A stretch of 64,000 nucleotides of DNA from Typhlomys cinereus. Its lineage: Eukaryota; Chordata; Mammalia; Rodentia; Platacanthomyidae. The DNA is taken from positions 1 to 64,000 of the forward strand of contig JALPQD010000413.1 in NCBI GenBank assembly GCA_023101885.1, written 5' to 3'. The first letter of the stretch is position 1. Each line of letters starts with the position of its first letter. The notes beneath the pieces were generated by a model. The model did not search any database. It was not told where the DNA came from and saw only the letters and a list, made by a program, of their open reading frames with translations. Positions 1-11,944 of the stretch are shown here, piece by piece. The position numbers and the translations under genes are program-made.

Positions 1-187
1 ACCCCCTGAAGAGTATATATCCAGTGACCTAAGGACCTTCTCAGTTCTACTTCCAAAACCCATAGATGAAGCATTTAACAAATGGACCTGATAAACACTT
101 GTTCAAACCATTCTCTTATCCTGACTAATCGGTTATGGGTATTTGACCTGTCTCCCCAAAGTCTAGGATTTCTCCTTGATTCTTGTT

Positions 188-550
188 TAAGTTTCCTTTC
201 CTATGGCTATGATAAAATACCCTGACAAAAGAACTTAATGGAAAAAGGATTTATGTAGCTCACAACTTCAGGTCCCATTCCATCATGGCAGGAAAGTCAC
301 AATAATCTGGTCACATTGTGTCCCCAGGCAAGAGCAGAGAGCAGCAACTTAGCACACACATGCTTGTCGCTGCTCAGCCTTTTTAAAATACAGTCCAGAG
401 TCCCCTGCTCCTGCTTGGGCGAATGGCTCACCCACAATTAAGGTGGGTTTTCCCTTTTCAATTAATCAGGATAATCTTTCACCGACATCTCCAAAGCCCT
501 TTTCCAAGGTGATTCTAGATTGCCTAAGATAACAATTGACACAATCCAGT
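188..550 (-). mobile_element. MaLR-type LTR fragment, antisense
   Basis: The plus strand starts with a diverged 'GGCTATGATAAAATACC' block followed by 'GGATTTATGTAGCTCAC' and ends near a 'GATTCTAGATTGCC' block. This is the reverse-complement layout of rodent MaLR/MST-type LTRs, whose 3' end carries the polyadenylation region. It has no coding capacity. Related copies occur at 10393, 12600, 15233, 47245 and 49775. The family name is from memory; boundaries are approximate. Confidence 0.55.
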
Positions 551-1149
551 ATTTTTATTCCATCGAACTCAGGCTCTGAGGAATTATGAATTGAGAGGTA
601 GGAATAGTTTTGGAAACATTTTGCATTCTCTAAAGTGCAAACTCAGACCTGGGGTGATCTGGACACCTTTCAGTTTCACCCTTTTTACTCTTCAGTTACC
701 TTGATAAGGAAAGACTTTCATCTAGTGCAGCTGGATGCAGTTAAGTAATGAATACTGAGATGAGGAAATTCACGTCAAGGTTGGCCAGTCTGGTTGACTA
801 CTTGAAGCTAGTCGACATATTTTTATTTGAAGCATGTCTCCTCCAGGTGACATGCAGATTGCCCAGCATACTGGTAAAAGTAGAAAGCAAAAGAAATACT
901 AATCTGATCTAATTGTTAAACTTGTTTAAAGATACTATCTAGAAGCAGAGGCTGTCAGAGCCAATGGTATGAGGTTCAAAGGGGACAGGACTAATGATTG
1001 AGATGAGAAGTCAGTGGCCTAGAGTAGTGATTTGGGAACTAGGAGAAGGGACACCCTTCCCTGCCCCATTGCCGAGGCCCAGCCAGGGAGCACTGGGGGT
1101 GGAGGACTGACTGTTGTCTGAGATCAATGAGACCAGGAACTCTTAGACG
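551..1149. other. No recognisable feature
   Basis: Unique-looking AT-rich sequence. I see no exon, RNA gene or repeat family that I can name. Confidence 0.5.
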
Positions 1150-1575
1150 TGACCATAAGTTTATGATTTATTGCTGCCTCCTGCTCGGCTATGTCATTTT
1201 CAAAAATAGTTTCAGCTATCCTAGTTCCTTAGCATATCCACTGAAATTTTAGAATAAGTTTGTCAGTTACTATAGAAATCCTGCTGTGGTTCTGAATAAG
1301 ATTGCATGAGATCCATGCAAGTGTTCAAAGGTGTTTATTTAGGCCTCCTTTGATTTCAGCAGTGTTTGTTTCCATTGATGTATAATTTTCTCTACAGAGA
1401 TCCTGGAATATTTTGAAACACCCATACTTATTTTCTGTTTATTGGTGTAAGTTTTGGTGCTTTGTAATAATATCTTATTTATTCATGAAATATCAAAATT
1501 TAATGTTTGTTGCTGATCTTGTATCCTGTGATCTTATTAAACTCACTTATTAGCTCTAGTTAGTTCTCTTGTTTG
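1150..1575 (-). mobile_element. Old L1 ORF2 fragment, antisense
   Basis: The plus strand reads like the complement of the L1 ORF2 C-terminal half: blocks such as 'TTTCAGCAGTGTTTG' and 'GATCTTGTATCCTGTG' match the antisense signature seen in many mammalian L1 copies. No open frame survives. The same element seems to resume at 2566, with unrelated sequence between. Confidence 0.6.
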
Positions 1576-2259
1576 CAGTCTTGTGATATGCAGAGGTCAT
1601 TATCCAGCTTCTGTTCTGTGCTCGCTAGAGTGTTGCAGACAGACAGACATACTGGGCATTGGTAGCTGTAGATGTTGGACAGGGGACTTAGTTTGGCTCC
1701 GTTGAATATAAAGGCTAAGAAATCTCACAATACTGTCTGCAAGCTGGAGGCCCTGGAACACTGGGGGTGAAATCCTGTTCAAGGTCAAAAACTTCCCAAC
1801 CACCTACAGAGCAGTTTGACGTACTGTCTTCCTACTATAGGTTTATTGGCTGTCTTCCCTATTGATCTATCCCCCCCTTTTAAAGGGTTCCAACAAGCAG
1901 ATCTTGAGTCAAATAAAAAAGAATACACATATCAATGGGGTGGCCTAAAGAGAGGTAACTTGATATACCACAGAGTGACAAGCCAGAGTGAACCCTGGGG
2001 TCCGTAGAACCATACAGTAGAAGGGTAGAAGGGAGTGGGGGAATGATGAAGAGAAGGGAGGCGATGGGAAAGAGGGGAGAGGGAGGGAGGCTGGGATGAA
2101 TATTCAATATGTTTGTAAATGCAGAAAAAAATGGGGAAAATTAGATATTAAGTAGAAATCAAGAAAATATAGATAAATTGTGCACTTCGGTTAACAAAAA
2201 ACAAAAACAAAAACAAAAACAAAAACAAAAACACTTCACAACCAAGGAAGTGGATAGCA
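1576..2259. other. Unassigned insertion inside an old L1
   Basis: This stretch separates two antisense L1 ORF2 pieces. It holds a purine-rich block (about 2020-2100) and the AAAAC array. I could not assign the rest; short frames here lack coding features. Confidence 0.35.
2194..2233 (+). repeat. (AAAAC)n microsatellite
   Basis: About eight tandem AAAAC units, probably the decayed A-rich tail of a retroposon. Confidence 0.9.
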
Positions 2260-2565
2260 TAACTCTATGTCAAAGGTTGGAGATCAATGAACCTGGACAG
2301 CCGCTGGAGTGAGTCAGTCTAGAATCCTTGAGGTTCTGACACCCCAGGAGGGGAAGAGAAGAATTTACCTCTATTCTGTTTTTTGTTCTACCATCTGATT
2401 GGATGGTGCCTCCCCACCTATAGGGTCAATCTTTCTACTTGGCCTGTGAATTCATGTGCCAATCCCCTTCACAGATACACCTAAAAATACTGCTTTACCA
2501 GTTCTCTAGATACTCTTTCATCTTGTCAAGTTGATACCTAAAATTATTCATCACATGCTCCACTC
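2260..2565 (-). mobile_element. LTR-like fragment, antisense
   Basis: The plus strand holds 'GATTGGATGGTGCC' and 'TCAAGTTGATACC' blocks that recur at about 12360-12410. This resembles the antisense 3' half of a rodent LTR family. The family is not certain. Confidence 0.4.
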
Positions 2566-2960
2566 TGGATGACTCATTTCTTTTCTCTTGTTTTATTGTA
2601 CTAATTCAACCCTCTAGGACACTGCTAAATAGAGGTGTTGAGAACACATGTTCTGCCCTATTCCTGACTTTATAGCTAAACTGTTCATAGATTCCTATCA
2701 ATAGACCATGAAATATACTCCTATTCCTATTTCACCAAGAATGTTTCTTTAAATGGATGTTACATTGTCTGTTATGTTAATATCTATTATATTATTATAT
2801 TTCTGTCTGTGGATATTATGTATCTCTTTATATCTTCTTAGGTCATTATCTTCTGTAATCTGCTAGCACAATAAGTAATACTGATTGATTTCTAGCTGGT
2901 GAGCCAAACTTGCAGTATCTCTGATTTCCTGCAAGGTCACATTTCCTTGGCTATGTTAAC
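2566..2960 (-). mobile_element. Old L1 ORF2 fragment, antisense
   Basis: Continuation of the antisense L1 at 1150. The plus strand 'GGTGTTGAGAACACATG' block and the later TA-rich part correspond to the complement of the reverse-transcriptase region. The copy is heavily decayed. Confidence 0.5.
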
Positions 2961-2994
2961 TAGTGACTCTAACCATTAAAGGTATTTTTTCATT

Positions 2995-3128
2995 TTTGTG
3001 TCTTATTTTGTTTTTGGGGTATGGTCTCCTTATGTAGCCTAGGCTTATCCTGAGCTCTTATATTCTTCCTGCATCAGCCTCTCCAGCGTTGGGATTACAA
3101 GTGTGAGTCACCATGCGTGGCTGGTGAT
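2995..3128 (-). mobile_element. B1-like SINE, antisense
   Basis: The plus strand contains 'GCATCAGCCTCTCCAGC' followed by 'TGGGATTACAAGTGTGAG', the complement of the 7SL-derived B1/Alu core. A T-rich run on the left is the complement of its A tail. Length is about 130 bp, typical for a B1 monomer. Confidence 0.8.
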
Positions 3129-3232
3129 TTTTTTTTTTCTTGCTGGCATTTCTGCTTGATTCATCCTTACTGCTTCCATCTCTCAGTGACATTACCTCTG
3201 CAGTCTTGTCCACTTTCCCCATTAGAGCTGGT

Positions 3233-3366
3233 ATCTGACTTGCCCAAGGCAAATTCTCGTATCTCTCCCTGGAGGATCCATCTTTTTTTCAGAAATTGAG
3301 TGGGTTGACTGTCCTATGATCTTAACTGTATAGTAGATTCAAACATGAGTTGTGAGTTTTCAGCAT
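3233..3366 (+). repeat. Left arm of a perfect 134-bp inverted repeat
   Basis: These 134 bases are, on direct comparison, the exact reverse complement of 3979-4112. The spacer is 612 bp. The arm begins 'ATCTGACTTGCCC' and ends 'TTTTCAGCAT'. It is not a known transposon end as far as I can tell. Confidence 0.95.
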
Positions 3367-3947
3367 CTAGTGTCTTTTCACTAGGAAGCAATACTTGCCC
3401 AGTTTCCCACATCTCAAACAGCATCTTGAAACCCATTCTACACGTTTACCTCTTCCAAGTATCAAATTCATAAGGAACTTGTGTAGAAATTCTTTATCCA
3501 ACCAAAAGGTTTCACCCTGGGGCATGGCATTCTTTTCTTGGAACTGAATGTGTACATGAGAAAAGTTTTAAAGTTCTCCTAATGCTTTCTCATATTTTTA
3601 GGTCTATATAATCATTAATAATATTTAAAACTTTAGTAATTTTCCAGCTTTCCTCACATGTAAGATTGTTAACCTTGCTTACTAGTTTGAGTATCTCTTT
3701 TGCAGACAATCTTATGATATGCAAGTCCACTGCACATATTCTATTCTTGAGTATTCCAGAGAGACAGATCCCATGGGGCATTTGTAATAGGGATACAGGA
3801 TTAGGACAACACGATCCAAACTTACACGTATTACTTCCAGAATAAAGCTTTTAAGTGTGAAAGTGAATTTCTCTCAGACTCTCTTTCCCTTCGTTGCAGT
3901 GATTACAAATTACATATGGTAGCTGCTCCATCAGCCTAGACTAGCTC

Positions 3948-3975
3948 AATTCTCGTATCTCTCCCTGGAGGATCC
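3948..3975 (+). repeat. 28-bp direct copy of part of the inverted-repeat arm
   Basis: This segment equals 3252-3279 in direct orientation and lies 3 bp before the right arm. It also forms a local inverted pair with 4066-4093. The arrangement suggests serial template switching. Confidence 0.9.
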
Positions 3976-3978
3976 CAC

Positions 3979-4112
3979 ATGCTGAAAACTCACAACTCAT
4001 GTTTGAATCTACTATACAGTTAAGATCATAGGACAGTCAACCCACTCAATTTCTGAAAAAAAGATGGATCCTCCAGGGAGAGATACGAGAATTTGCCTTG
4101 GGCAAGTCAGAT
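3979..4112 (-). repeat. Right arm of a perfect 134-bp inverted repeat
   Basis: Exact reverse complement of 3233-3366 with no mismatch seen over 134 bases, so the event is either very recent or an artefact of sequencing or assembly. Confidence 0.95.
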
Positions 4113-5160
4113 CCCCTGTAGCTTACCCACACCAGAAATAATGTGAGTAACAAAGGTTTAATTTTGTTGGGGAATATTTGTTACTGCAACATAACCCACC
4201 CCATCTTGTCTAGTCATGACAATCTTTTTCTCTTGAAATTTCAACAGTAACTTTCAAGCATCAAGTCTACTAACCTTAATGTGAAAGATCTTAACACCAT
4301 GTGTACTTTCAGCCTATAAGTCCACATTTTGCTTTGTTTCATAAAAGTTTTCTTGAAATGTGCATATGATAGTTTTTCCTATTCAACACGTTTTTACAAC
4401 AGTGGCACATTTCTTGGCCCACGTTTATGTATCTGTCCTGACTACCTGTTCTCTCTAACTTAAAACTTCATTTTCTAGTTCCCATTGCTCAGTTTCTCTA
4501 GAGTCTCTCATCCTTCCTGGTACTGCAGTTTACCTTTCTGTTCTTTGTGTGAGCTTGAGCTTCATCATTTAGTCCTTGAAGTCTTGGATTTCAGCATCTA
4601 TCTCTTAGATTACAGCCACGTTCTTCTGGTTTTGGTTTGATTTTTCACTCCCAGTTTTCTCTAGCTAGCTAATTACACTGGGACTTGTTTTAGATCTTCC
4701 ATAGATCTTTTATTTGAGGTACATGGACAACATCAAAGCACAAAGGCAGATTTCTGATCCTTCCACGCTAACTCAGGCACTCGGCTCTTTAAATAGGCTT
4801 TACCTTAAGTAAGATTTTGTAGTTCCTTCTCATAATTAGAGATACTTCTCCCTCTGAGAGTCATGTAAATCTAAGTGCTGTTTCATTGAGACTTCTCATA
4901 ATTACTGGTGCAGTCATTTTTAACATGATGCTGCCCTTGAAAAGTTATACAAATCCTGCTGTGATAGATGGTTTCCCTGCAGGAAAGGAGTCAGCCTCCT
5001 GTTACTGGACCTAGATCTGTGCCTCAATTTGAACTCCTGTCTTTAGTAAGTCAATAAATAGCCAATTTAACAGTAAAACAACAACGAAAGCAGAAAAGGG
5101 ACATTTATTCAACATGACCGCATTGGGGGAAAAAGGATAGTCAATGTCCAGGTTTATCTC
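4113..5160. other. No recognisable feature
   Basis: AT-rich sequence, possibly decayed antisense LINE. No exon or named repeat can be supported. Confidence 0.4.
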
Positions 5161-5163
5161 TGA

Positions 5164-5216
5164 AGAAAGAGAGAGACAGAGACAGAGACAAAGACAGAGA
5201 GACAGAAACAGAGAGA
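5164..5216 (+). repeat. (GAGACA)n-type purine repeat
   Basis: Imperfect tandem GAGACA/GAGA units. They sit just before the antisense SINE and are probably the expanded complement of its pyrimidine-rich 3' tail. Confidence 0.8.
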
Positions 5217-5236
5217 GTACACAAGAGGGCACGTAA

Positions 5237-5445
5237 GTGTGTATGTCTATGAAGTCCAACCTGGATTACTCTACCTCATGGTTTTACTTTGAGATTTCCC
5301 AGGCTCTACCTTCCAGGCTGGAATGGCAGTCCACTGCCATTTTAGTCCATCATTTTTACATGGTATCTGCAGACCTGACCTCAGGTCCTTTTACTTTCGA
5401 GGCAAAAGCTTTAACCCCTAAACCATCTGTCCAGCCCGTCTCGAA
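5237..5445 (-). mobile_element. tRNA-derived SINE, antisense (old copy)
   Basis: The right end reads 'TTTAACCCCTAAACCATC', the complement of the A-box 'GTGGCTCAGGGGTTAAG' region seen in the better-kept copies at 22256 and 63281. The central 'GAGATTTCCCAGGC' block is shared with the copy at 10785. Confidence 0.75.
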
Positions 5446-7105
5446 AGTTTTCATGAAGGATTTGGGTTTAAGTTGGGTTTAAGGTAGTTCTGGTCAAGAT
5501 GTAGTTCCAGCCAGTATCTCTCATGATTGCCTCCAAGTCTCCTGCAAAGCAGTCTGACAGGTTGTCAGAGCTGTGTGAAAATCTCTCTTGGAGGAGACAG
5601 TTCCTTCTTTAGCTGGCACCAGATCTTGCAAAATTTCAGTATTCTGTGAAGTCTGCTCAGTTCCCAGAGTGAGAGTCCCATGGAATTTCCAATTTCTCAG
5701 AGTCCACTATTTTGGTAGCCAGGGTGGGGGAGGCACAATGTTCCTTTGGAATTTCTGATGGTCTGAGGGTAGTGAAACAACACAAGCTCCTCCAGAAGCC
5801 AGCGCTGCTTTGCTGGTATTAAAACTCTTGGGTCCGGAAAGTGAAGTCATGCTGAAAAGGACTCATCTACCTCTGTACTGTTTAATCTCCTTAAGATTGT
5901 TCTTGAAACTAAGCGGAAGACGGGCTAGGGGAAGCCTTCCTTGATGAGGTCCCTTGCTGTCTCTTTTTGGGGTTGGTAATTATGCAAACTCATTGGCCTT
6001 TTCCACAGTCTCATTTGAGGCTCGTTATCTGATTAGTAGCACTCCCGTGTCTAGATTTCCATATTAAATTATGGATTATCCATCCTGAGTGACTAATGAA
6101 TTCAGTTTGAGCTGGGGAAACACCATGTGATGGACTTGGCAGGCAGAACCCTTTGACTTCACTCTTGTTGGAATTAACTGGTTCTGACATAATGAGGTTT
6201 GGCTAAATACTTCCTTATCTCCGCACCCCTCTCTCTGATTCCCTATCTGATGCCCGGCAAATGATCCAGGTGATGAATCCATCATTGTGGAGAAGCAGAA
6301 AGCTTTGGGTAGATTTGGAATCCAGAACGTAATGGATTGTGTCTCTCTTCCCTCGGATAGTCTTTGGGTTGTCTGGAGGTCCTGCAACCCCTCAGTCTCT
6401 TTCTGTCTCTCTGTCTTTCCCTGATCTTGGACAAAGAATTCTGGGGACAAAAATTCCTGTCTTGAGGATGTTGATAATCCCTTAGATTTAGCACCTCAGG
6501 TCCTGAAAATGAGCCATGAGGGTTTGAAAGGTCAGAGCATAGAGTCGGCTGCCCACTGTGTAGGAGAGAAGACCACAATCCAGGGGAGGGTAAGAGGAAC
6601 CTCCTGAATTCTGTGCAAGTCTGGACAGTGGGGTCCCCATGACCCCTACTCTCTGATGAGGAGCTGAGCCATGGCTCTACACTGTATTTCATTCTGAATA
6701 ATGAGGATCTTAAAATGGGGATTTGGATTCTGAACAATAACGAGGAAATAAATGATAAGAAGACTTTTTTTAAGTTTTGGTAATTTAATGGTTGTACTTT
6801 GCAATTGAAAACTCTAATTCATAACAGAGCAAGAGACCTTTTTTTTCTTTCATGCACCTCATTTAATCTATCAACCAGCACTAAACCAAATTACCCAAAG
6901 AAAGCTTATCAATGTGCAAGAAGATCAAAGTTTCCCAAGAAATCAATGACTCCTTGAGTTTATGGTCTCTCTTATCTTATCTTGAAGATGCTTTATCTTT
7001 GTCTCTAAGAAACTTAAAAAAAATAAGAGAGCCAAGACAATTTCCCAAAAGAAAAGATGTTAAAATGAACTCATCTTTTAGCCTTTTTAAGTTTCCATTT
7101 GTTAG
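5446..7105. other. No recognisable gene or repeat
   Basis: Mostly unique-looking sequence. The two overlapping open frames on the minus strand at 6076-6737 lack any conserved motif or splice context, so I treat them as chance. Confidence 0.45.
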
Positions 7106-7440
7106 CCTTTTTTTAGTTTCATGTGTATGTGGGAGGCAATGTACATTGTATGTGTATTGCATATGTATATGCTCATGCATGTATAGATGTATTTACATAT
7201 CTGTGCATGTGGAGCTCTGAGATTGACCTTAGAAACCATCAGAAATCTCTCTTCTGCCTTTTTCATTTTGACACAGGGTCTTTTCATGAAACCCTTGTCA
7301 ATAGGGCTGGTCTGATGAGCCAGCTTGCTCTAGGGATTACTATTCTCCACCATTTAAGAGCTGGAAATGAAGATGGGCTGCCACACTCACCCAGTATAGG
7401 AATTCGAATTCTGGTCCTTTGCTTGAATGAATTCTAGCCC
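7106..7440 (-). mobile_element. B4-like SINE, antisense
   Basis: A TG-rich left end (complement of the CA-rich tail) is followed by 'TTTGACACAGGGTC', then a region similar to other B4-like copies at 27691 and 39020. It ends at 'GAATTCTAGCCC', the expected start of the tRNA-like part on the complement. Confidence 0.6.
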
Positions 7441-7554
7441 TTATCATTTAATCTTGATTACATCATTAGCTATACCAAAGAAGTAAAAATGATTTTGTGA
7501 ATAAACTATTGGTCAATGTTTTGTAGTAAAACTTGCAACACTGATAGTATGAAA

Positions 7555-7750
7555 CTCCAGATGCATACACGCCAATGATACTGAATTCACAAACATAGCA
7601 CACAGATGTATGTATCACATACATCCATATGTGCGTGTACACATCACACACATCATGATACACAGACATGTGTACCACATATACCCATGCATGCACATAC
7701 ATGCACTCACACACACACAGACATAAACATAAGCACACACACACACTCAC
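7555..7750 (+). repeat. CA/CATA-rich low-complexity tract
   Basis: Imperfect (CA)n with ACAT and CATG interruptions. The frame over it on the minus strand is only a simple-repeat translation. Confidence 0.8.
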
Positions 7751-8750
7751 TCTTGAAGATAATATAAAAAGAATAAAGTAGCATAAATGGGCCAGTGATT
7801 ATAACATAGCTATTTGTTCCTTTCTGGAAAGTTGCAAGAATCAGTGCTGAAGACTATCCTAATTGTGATGAGCAAGGACCATTGGGGTTTGGTAGGTTAG
7901 GTATGAAAGAAGTTATGGTGCCACAGCCTACTTTCGAAAACGCAGTGCTAAAGGACCTTCTCTCCAGTAGCAGCAAGCTCACTTTTTAAAATGGCAGTGC
8001 GTATTTTTTAAGGTCTGATGCAATGTATTGTATAAACACAGCTTCAAGATACAACATTACTCTCAGCATCCTGCTGCACACGCCGTCCATCTGCATGGGT
8101 TCCTCAGAGCCTCTTTTAAGGGGAAATGTTGCAGCTCACAGAGTTCAGGGCAGCTCGTTAGGTCAGTCAAGTGCTCAGGAGAACTTTAGGAGAAATAGGT
8201 GGAATAACATCCACCCTTTCACACAAGAACCCACAGTTGTTGACAAGCTTAGATAAGGAACTGTGGATGAAGAGTCCCTTCTTCATGCCGCAGGGCCTCT
8301 TCTTGTTAGCATGGTCTCTATCTCAAGGTCTACAAGTGGGGCTCCAGATAGACTCAGCAATGTATGGTGTATCTGGTTGGTACTATCCAAGCCAAGTAGT
8401 AGCAATCCCATCCCCCTCTCAAAAGTGTCCTAATCATGCTCATGTCCAAATAAAAGGCTCTAAGAATGACTCCATCACCTTATGTAAGCATCAAATACAA
8501 GACTGGGGAAGACCCTTGTGATTGAGATAGGCAGCCTGAGGAAGATAGCAGTCAGCCCATGCCTGAAAATTAGAGAATGTTTTTTAAAGCATTTAGTTAT
8601 TTTCAGAGCTCTGAATTAGTCTTGGAATGGGAAAGGAGGCAAGAAATGGAGAGAAAGAGGGAAAGAGGGTAGACAATGAGATGAATAATAGTGAATGTGC
8701 TGTAGAAGAAAAAAATGATGTGACCTTCAGAAAGGGGCTGCAAAACTTGC
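7751..8750. other. No recognisable feature
   Basis: Unique-looking sequence with short chance frames at 8023-8521. No splice-flanked exon or repeat family recognised. Confidence 0.4.
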
Positions 8751-8754
8751 CAAA

Positions 8755-9175
8755 GAGTCTAGGGAGATGACTGGATCTTTAGAGTGCTAGATATGCAAAC
8801 AAAAAGGACCAGAGTTCAAATCCCCAGATCAGGAGTGTGATGCCAGGTGGATCTGAGGGTCAACCTGAAGCTCTAACAATGCATGATGTATCCGTACAGA
8901 GCCTGGAAGTCTCTAGAGCAAGCAGGTTAGTCATACTAGTCCTACAGGCCAGCTGTGGGTTCAATTAAACATGCAACCTCAAGAGAATAATGTGGAAGAG
9001 TGATCTAGAAGGATTCTTGGTATAACCCTTGGACTTACATACACACACATGCATACACTTACATGCATCTGGACACATGTTCACCTGCACACATGCAAAC
9101 ACATGCACCATGCATAATTCCCATATGTACATACATGCATGAAGATAGAAAAAATGGCAGAGAAAATGAAGCCAC
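8755..9175 (+). mobile_element. B4-like/tRNA-type SINE, sense, with CA-rich tail
   Basis: Starts with a diverged tRNA-like 'GGGAGATGACTGG' head and 'AGAGTTCAAATCCCC' B-box-like block. The tail is an imperfect ACACATGC array from about 9040. It is similar to the copy at 42797. Confidence 0.6.
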
Positions 9176-9221
9176 AACCTGACTGCTGATTGTTATGCCA
9201 AAGGACAGTGAGTCACATGCT

Positions 9222-9224
<3 letters not shown>

Positions 9225-9270
<46 letters not shown>
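9225..9270 (+). repeat. (CA)n microsatellite
   Basis: About 23 uninterrupted CA units. Confidence 0.97.
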
Positions 9271-9272
<2 letters not shown>

Positions 9273-10392
9273 AGCTGTGTGCCATGCCTCAGTAAGACTT
9301 CTAAAAGTTTCCATGATGGACAGGCAAATGGATGAGGAAGAAAAAGCTAAAATCAAAATGAGAGAGGTGGGGGCAGAATGGCACATAAACTGGGAGATTC
9401 CTTTAGAACATCTGATGTGATTCACAATCAATAGACAGGGCAGGAACTTCAAGAAGGAATAATGTAATCACAGAGGAGTTGAATACAATTATTTTGAGTG
9501 GCTTGATATACCAAGCCACAGGGGAAATGGCCAAATTGAGAGGGGCTATGGAAGAGAGCATTGGCACGTGGTATCACACACTATGGAGAGATTTCTTGGG
9601 AAGGAATAAGAGCTACTAGTGTGATTTTTACATCCACCTCTGGCATACTTCTTGAGAGGCATCCTTTGTAAACTTGTGTACACATCTTTCTCTACCGTAT
9701 CTTGTGGTTGCAGACTCAAAGAGCTGTGTTCATTCTACAGAGGAAGTAGAGGCTCCACAGTGTTCATAAATGATGTATCTGTGGGCATAACATTGAGGAA
9801 AGTACTCTTCTATTGCCCCCCATCCACCATTAACCCTCAGTTATTTCCCAGGCAGGTATGGTACCTCTGAAATTTTTGCCCTTCAGTGGTGGACTATTAG
9901 TAGGCAAAATCTTGTTCAGGTTTTGTGGAAGTAGATACAGCTACAGTGAATTCATGGATACAGCTGCCCTGTCGTGTACAGAAGTCGCTGTCTACCAGCA
10001 CACCTCCCTGCCCTCTGGCTTACATTCTTACTGTCCCTCTTCCACCACGTTCCCCAAGCCTTGAGATCTACAGATCTACAGACATTAACTCTCTGCACTT
10101 ATGATTTTCTTTCAGTCATTATTGTTTACAATTACAAACTTCCTATAAGTGGTAGTTTCTTCTCAAAGCCAGGTACTTCAAGATTAATGGAGTGTAGATC
10201 AATTGAGTTTTCTTCTTAGGACAATTTTAGCATACTTTCTTTTTCTGGAAAAAGTGTCCTTTTTTAAGTTTTCAAAATCATTGATATGAAAAACTTATAT
10301 GTATCACTATGTCTGCATGTATGTCTCTCTTAGTTTTTAATTTATTCCTTTCCTTTATTAATCAATATTTTCAGAAGCTTGTTGTACTACTT
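9271..10392. other. No recognisable feature
   Basis: Unique-looking sequence; short chance frames only. Confidence 0.4.
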
Positions 10393-10732
10393 ATTCTTGG
10401 TGTTGCTATGAGTCAAACAATTTAAGGGAGAAAGGGAGATTTATTCAGCTTACAGTTCCAGAGGGGTGATATAGTCATCTTTCATGGTGGAAACAGTGGG
10501 GCTGGTGGCAGAAGTTAGAGACAGACTATGTCACACCCATCCAGCAGGTTGAGAACTGAAAGACTGTTAACTATAAGAGCAGACTCTCCAAGAGATAGGG
10601 TGGGGCTAATCCACCTCAAATCCCACCTCCTGTGACTGCCTTCCTCCAGTAAGGCTCCACCTCTCAAAGGTGCCATGATCTTCTCAAACATACGAGTTTG
10701 TGAAGGGACACATTTCAAACCATAACACACTT
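10393..10732 (-). mobile_element. MaLR-type LTR, antisense
   Basis: Begins 'GGTGTTGCTATGAGTC', continues 'GAGATTTATTCAGCTTAC' and 'TTCATGGTGG', and ends 'ACCATAACACAC'. This is the antisense order expected for a MaLR LTR. It is better preserved than the copy at 188. Confidence 0.65.
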
Positions 10733-10784
10733 GTCTATTTTATGAGGTTTTTTTTCCCTTTTTTCTCTTTTCCTTATTTATTTA

Positions 10785-11041
10785 CTGTGTGTGTATGTGT
10801 GTGTGTGTGTGTGTGTCAGAGAGCACTATGTGTCCCTGTGGAGTCCCAAGGGTGACTTGTGAATCATCCTGGATTGCTTCTACCTCCTTCTTGCTTTGCT
10901 CTGAGATTTCCCAGGCCCTGCCCACCAGATGCAAGCCAACACAGCTTCCATCTAGCATTTTTTACGTGGGACCAGGGATCTGAACTTAGGACCTTCTATT
11001 TGGGAAGCGGAGTCTTAACCCCTGAGCCATCTCTCTAGCTT
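10785..11041 (-). mobile_element. tRNA-derived SINE, antisense, with (GT)n tail
   Basis: A (GT)n run at 10786-10816 is the complement of the CA tail. The body shares 'GAGATTTCCCAGGCC' with the copy at 5237, and the right end 'TTAACCCCTGAGCCATCTC' is the complement of the tRNA-like head. Confidence 0.85.
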
Positions 11042-11214
11042 GGGTTTATTTTTTCAAAGAAAAATCTCAGGTTTATTTATCCTGCCTGCTGTTGTTTTGT
11101 TTCAGACTTCTCTGGTTCCTGTCTTTGTTCCTGTTGTTCCTTACTTCTGAATTCCTTTTTCTCACTATTTGGATTGTATGCTCTCCTATTAATCTTTTCC
11201 CTTTTTAACATGTA

Positions 11215-11218
11215 TTTG

Positions 11219-11257
<39 letters not shown>

Positions 11258-11372
11258 TGCTTATGCTATGGCACACATATGAAGGTCAGAGACAACTTGT
11301 GTGTGAGTTTCCACAATGTTGGTTCTTGGGATCATCAGACTTGGTGTCAAATGCCTTTATCTTGATGACTCC
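11215..11372 (-). mobile_element. B2/B3-like SINE, antisense, with (GT)n
   Basis: (GT)n at 11221-11256 is followed by 'GAAGGTCAGAGACAACTTG' and 'TTGGTTCTTGGGATC', the antisense signature of rodent B3/B2-related SINEs. The tRNA-like head is not complete. Confidence 0.7.
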
Positions 11373-11553
11373 AGTCTTCCTCTTTTGCAACATATGCATA
11401 TGAGAATTTTCATCTTTTCATACTTGCATATTCCAAGATTTGATGTCCAGCAGTGTTCCTCTTCCAAATAATCTTTATTCCTCATTATTATTTATTTTTG
11501 ATACTAGTTATTAACAATGTCTTTTGAATTTTATAGATATTTGTGTATAAATT

Positions 11554-11554
11554 C

Positions 11555-11585
<31 letters not shown>
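11554..11585 (+). repeat. (TA)n microsatellite
   Basis: Alternating TA with one TACA interruption. Confidence 0.9.
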
Positions 11586-11654
11586 GTTTTCTTGTTGATT
11601 GTGGGAAATGTATATGCAGTTTTCAAATAACGTGGTTACAGTGGGCTTCATGTC

Positions 11655-11890
11655 AACTCTCTGTTGTTGGTTGAGACAAGCCCGTACTGAATCTCTATAA
11701 AAGTCCTATGACTCTTGCTGGTATAGAAGGTAGACACTAATTAAAAGGGGATTCTCTAAATAATGGTTGTATTTCTTTGAGAATAGCAAATATTGCAGTA
11801 GGATGTGGGTGCATGTTACACTGTGAGCGGATTCAAAGAGCTTGAGTCCAGGGGAGGTTTGTGACAGCAAAATGAGAAGAATTGCTTACA
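11655..11890 (+). repeat. Dispersed repeat copy 1, with TATA-like motif
   Basis: Shares 'GGTTGAGACAAGCCC', then a 'CTATAAAAGTC' TATA-like block and 'CTAAATAATGGTTG', with 12945-13135 in the same order and orientation. It may be an LTR promoter segment, but the family is unknown to me. Confidence 0.5.
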
Positions 11891-11944
11891 TATTCTCTAA
11901 CAATGATCTGTAGCTACAAGGATCCATAAGAATGGCATCACCTA

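Noticed and set aside
6076..6737. Overlapping minus-strand frames of 124 and 151 codons
   Set aside because: Different frames of the same DNA, without motifs or splice sites; treated as chance.
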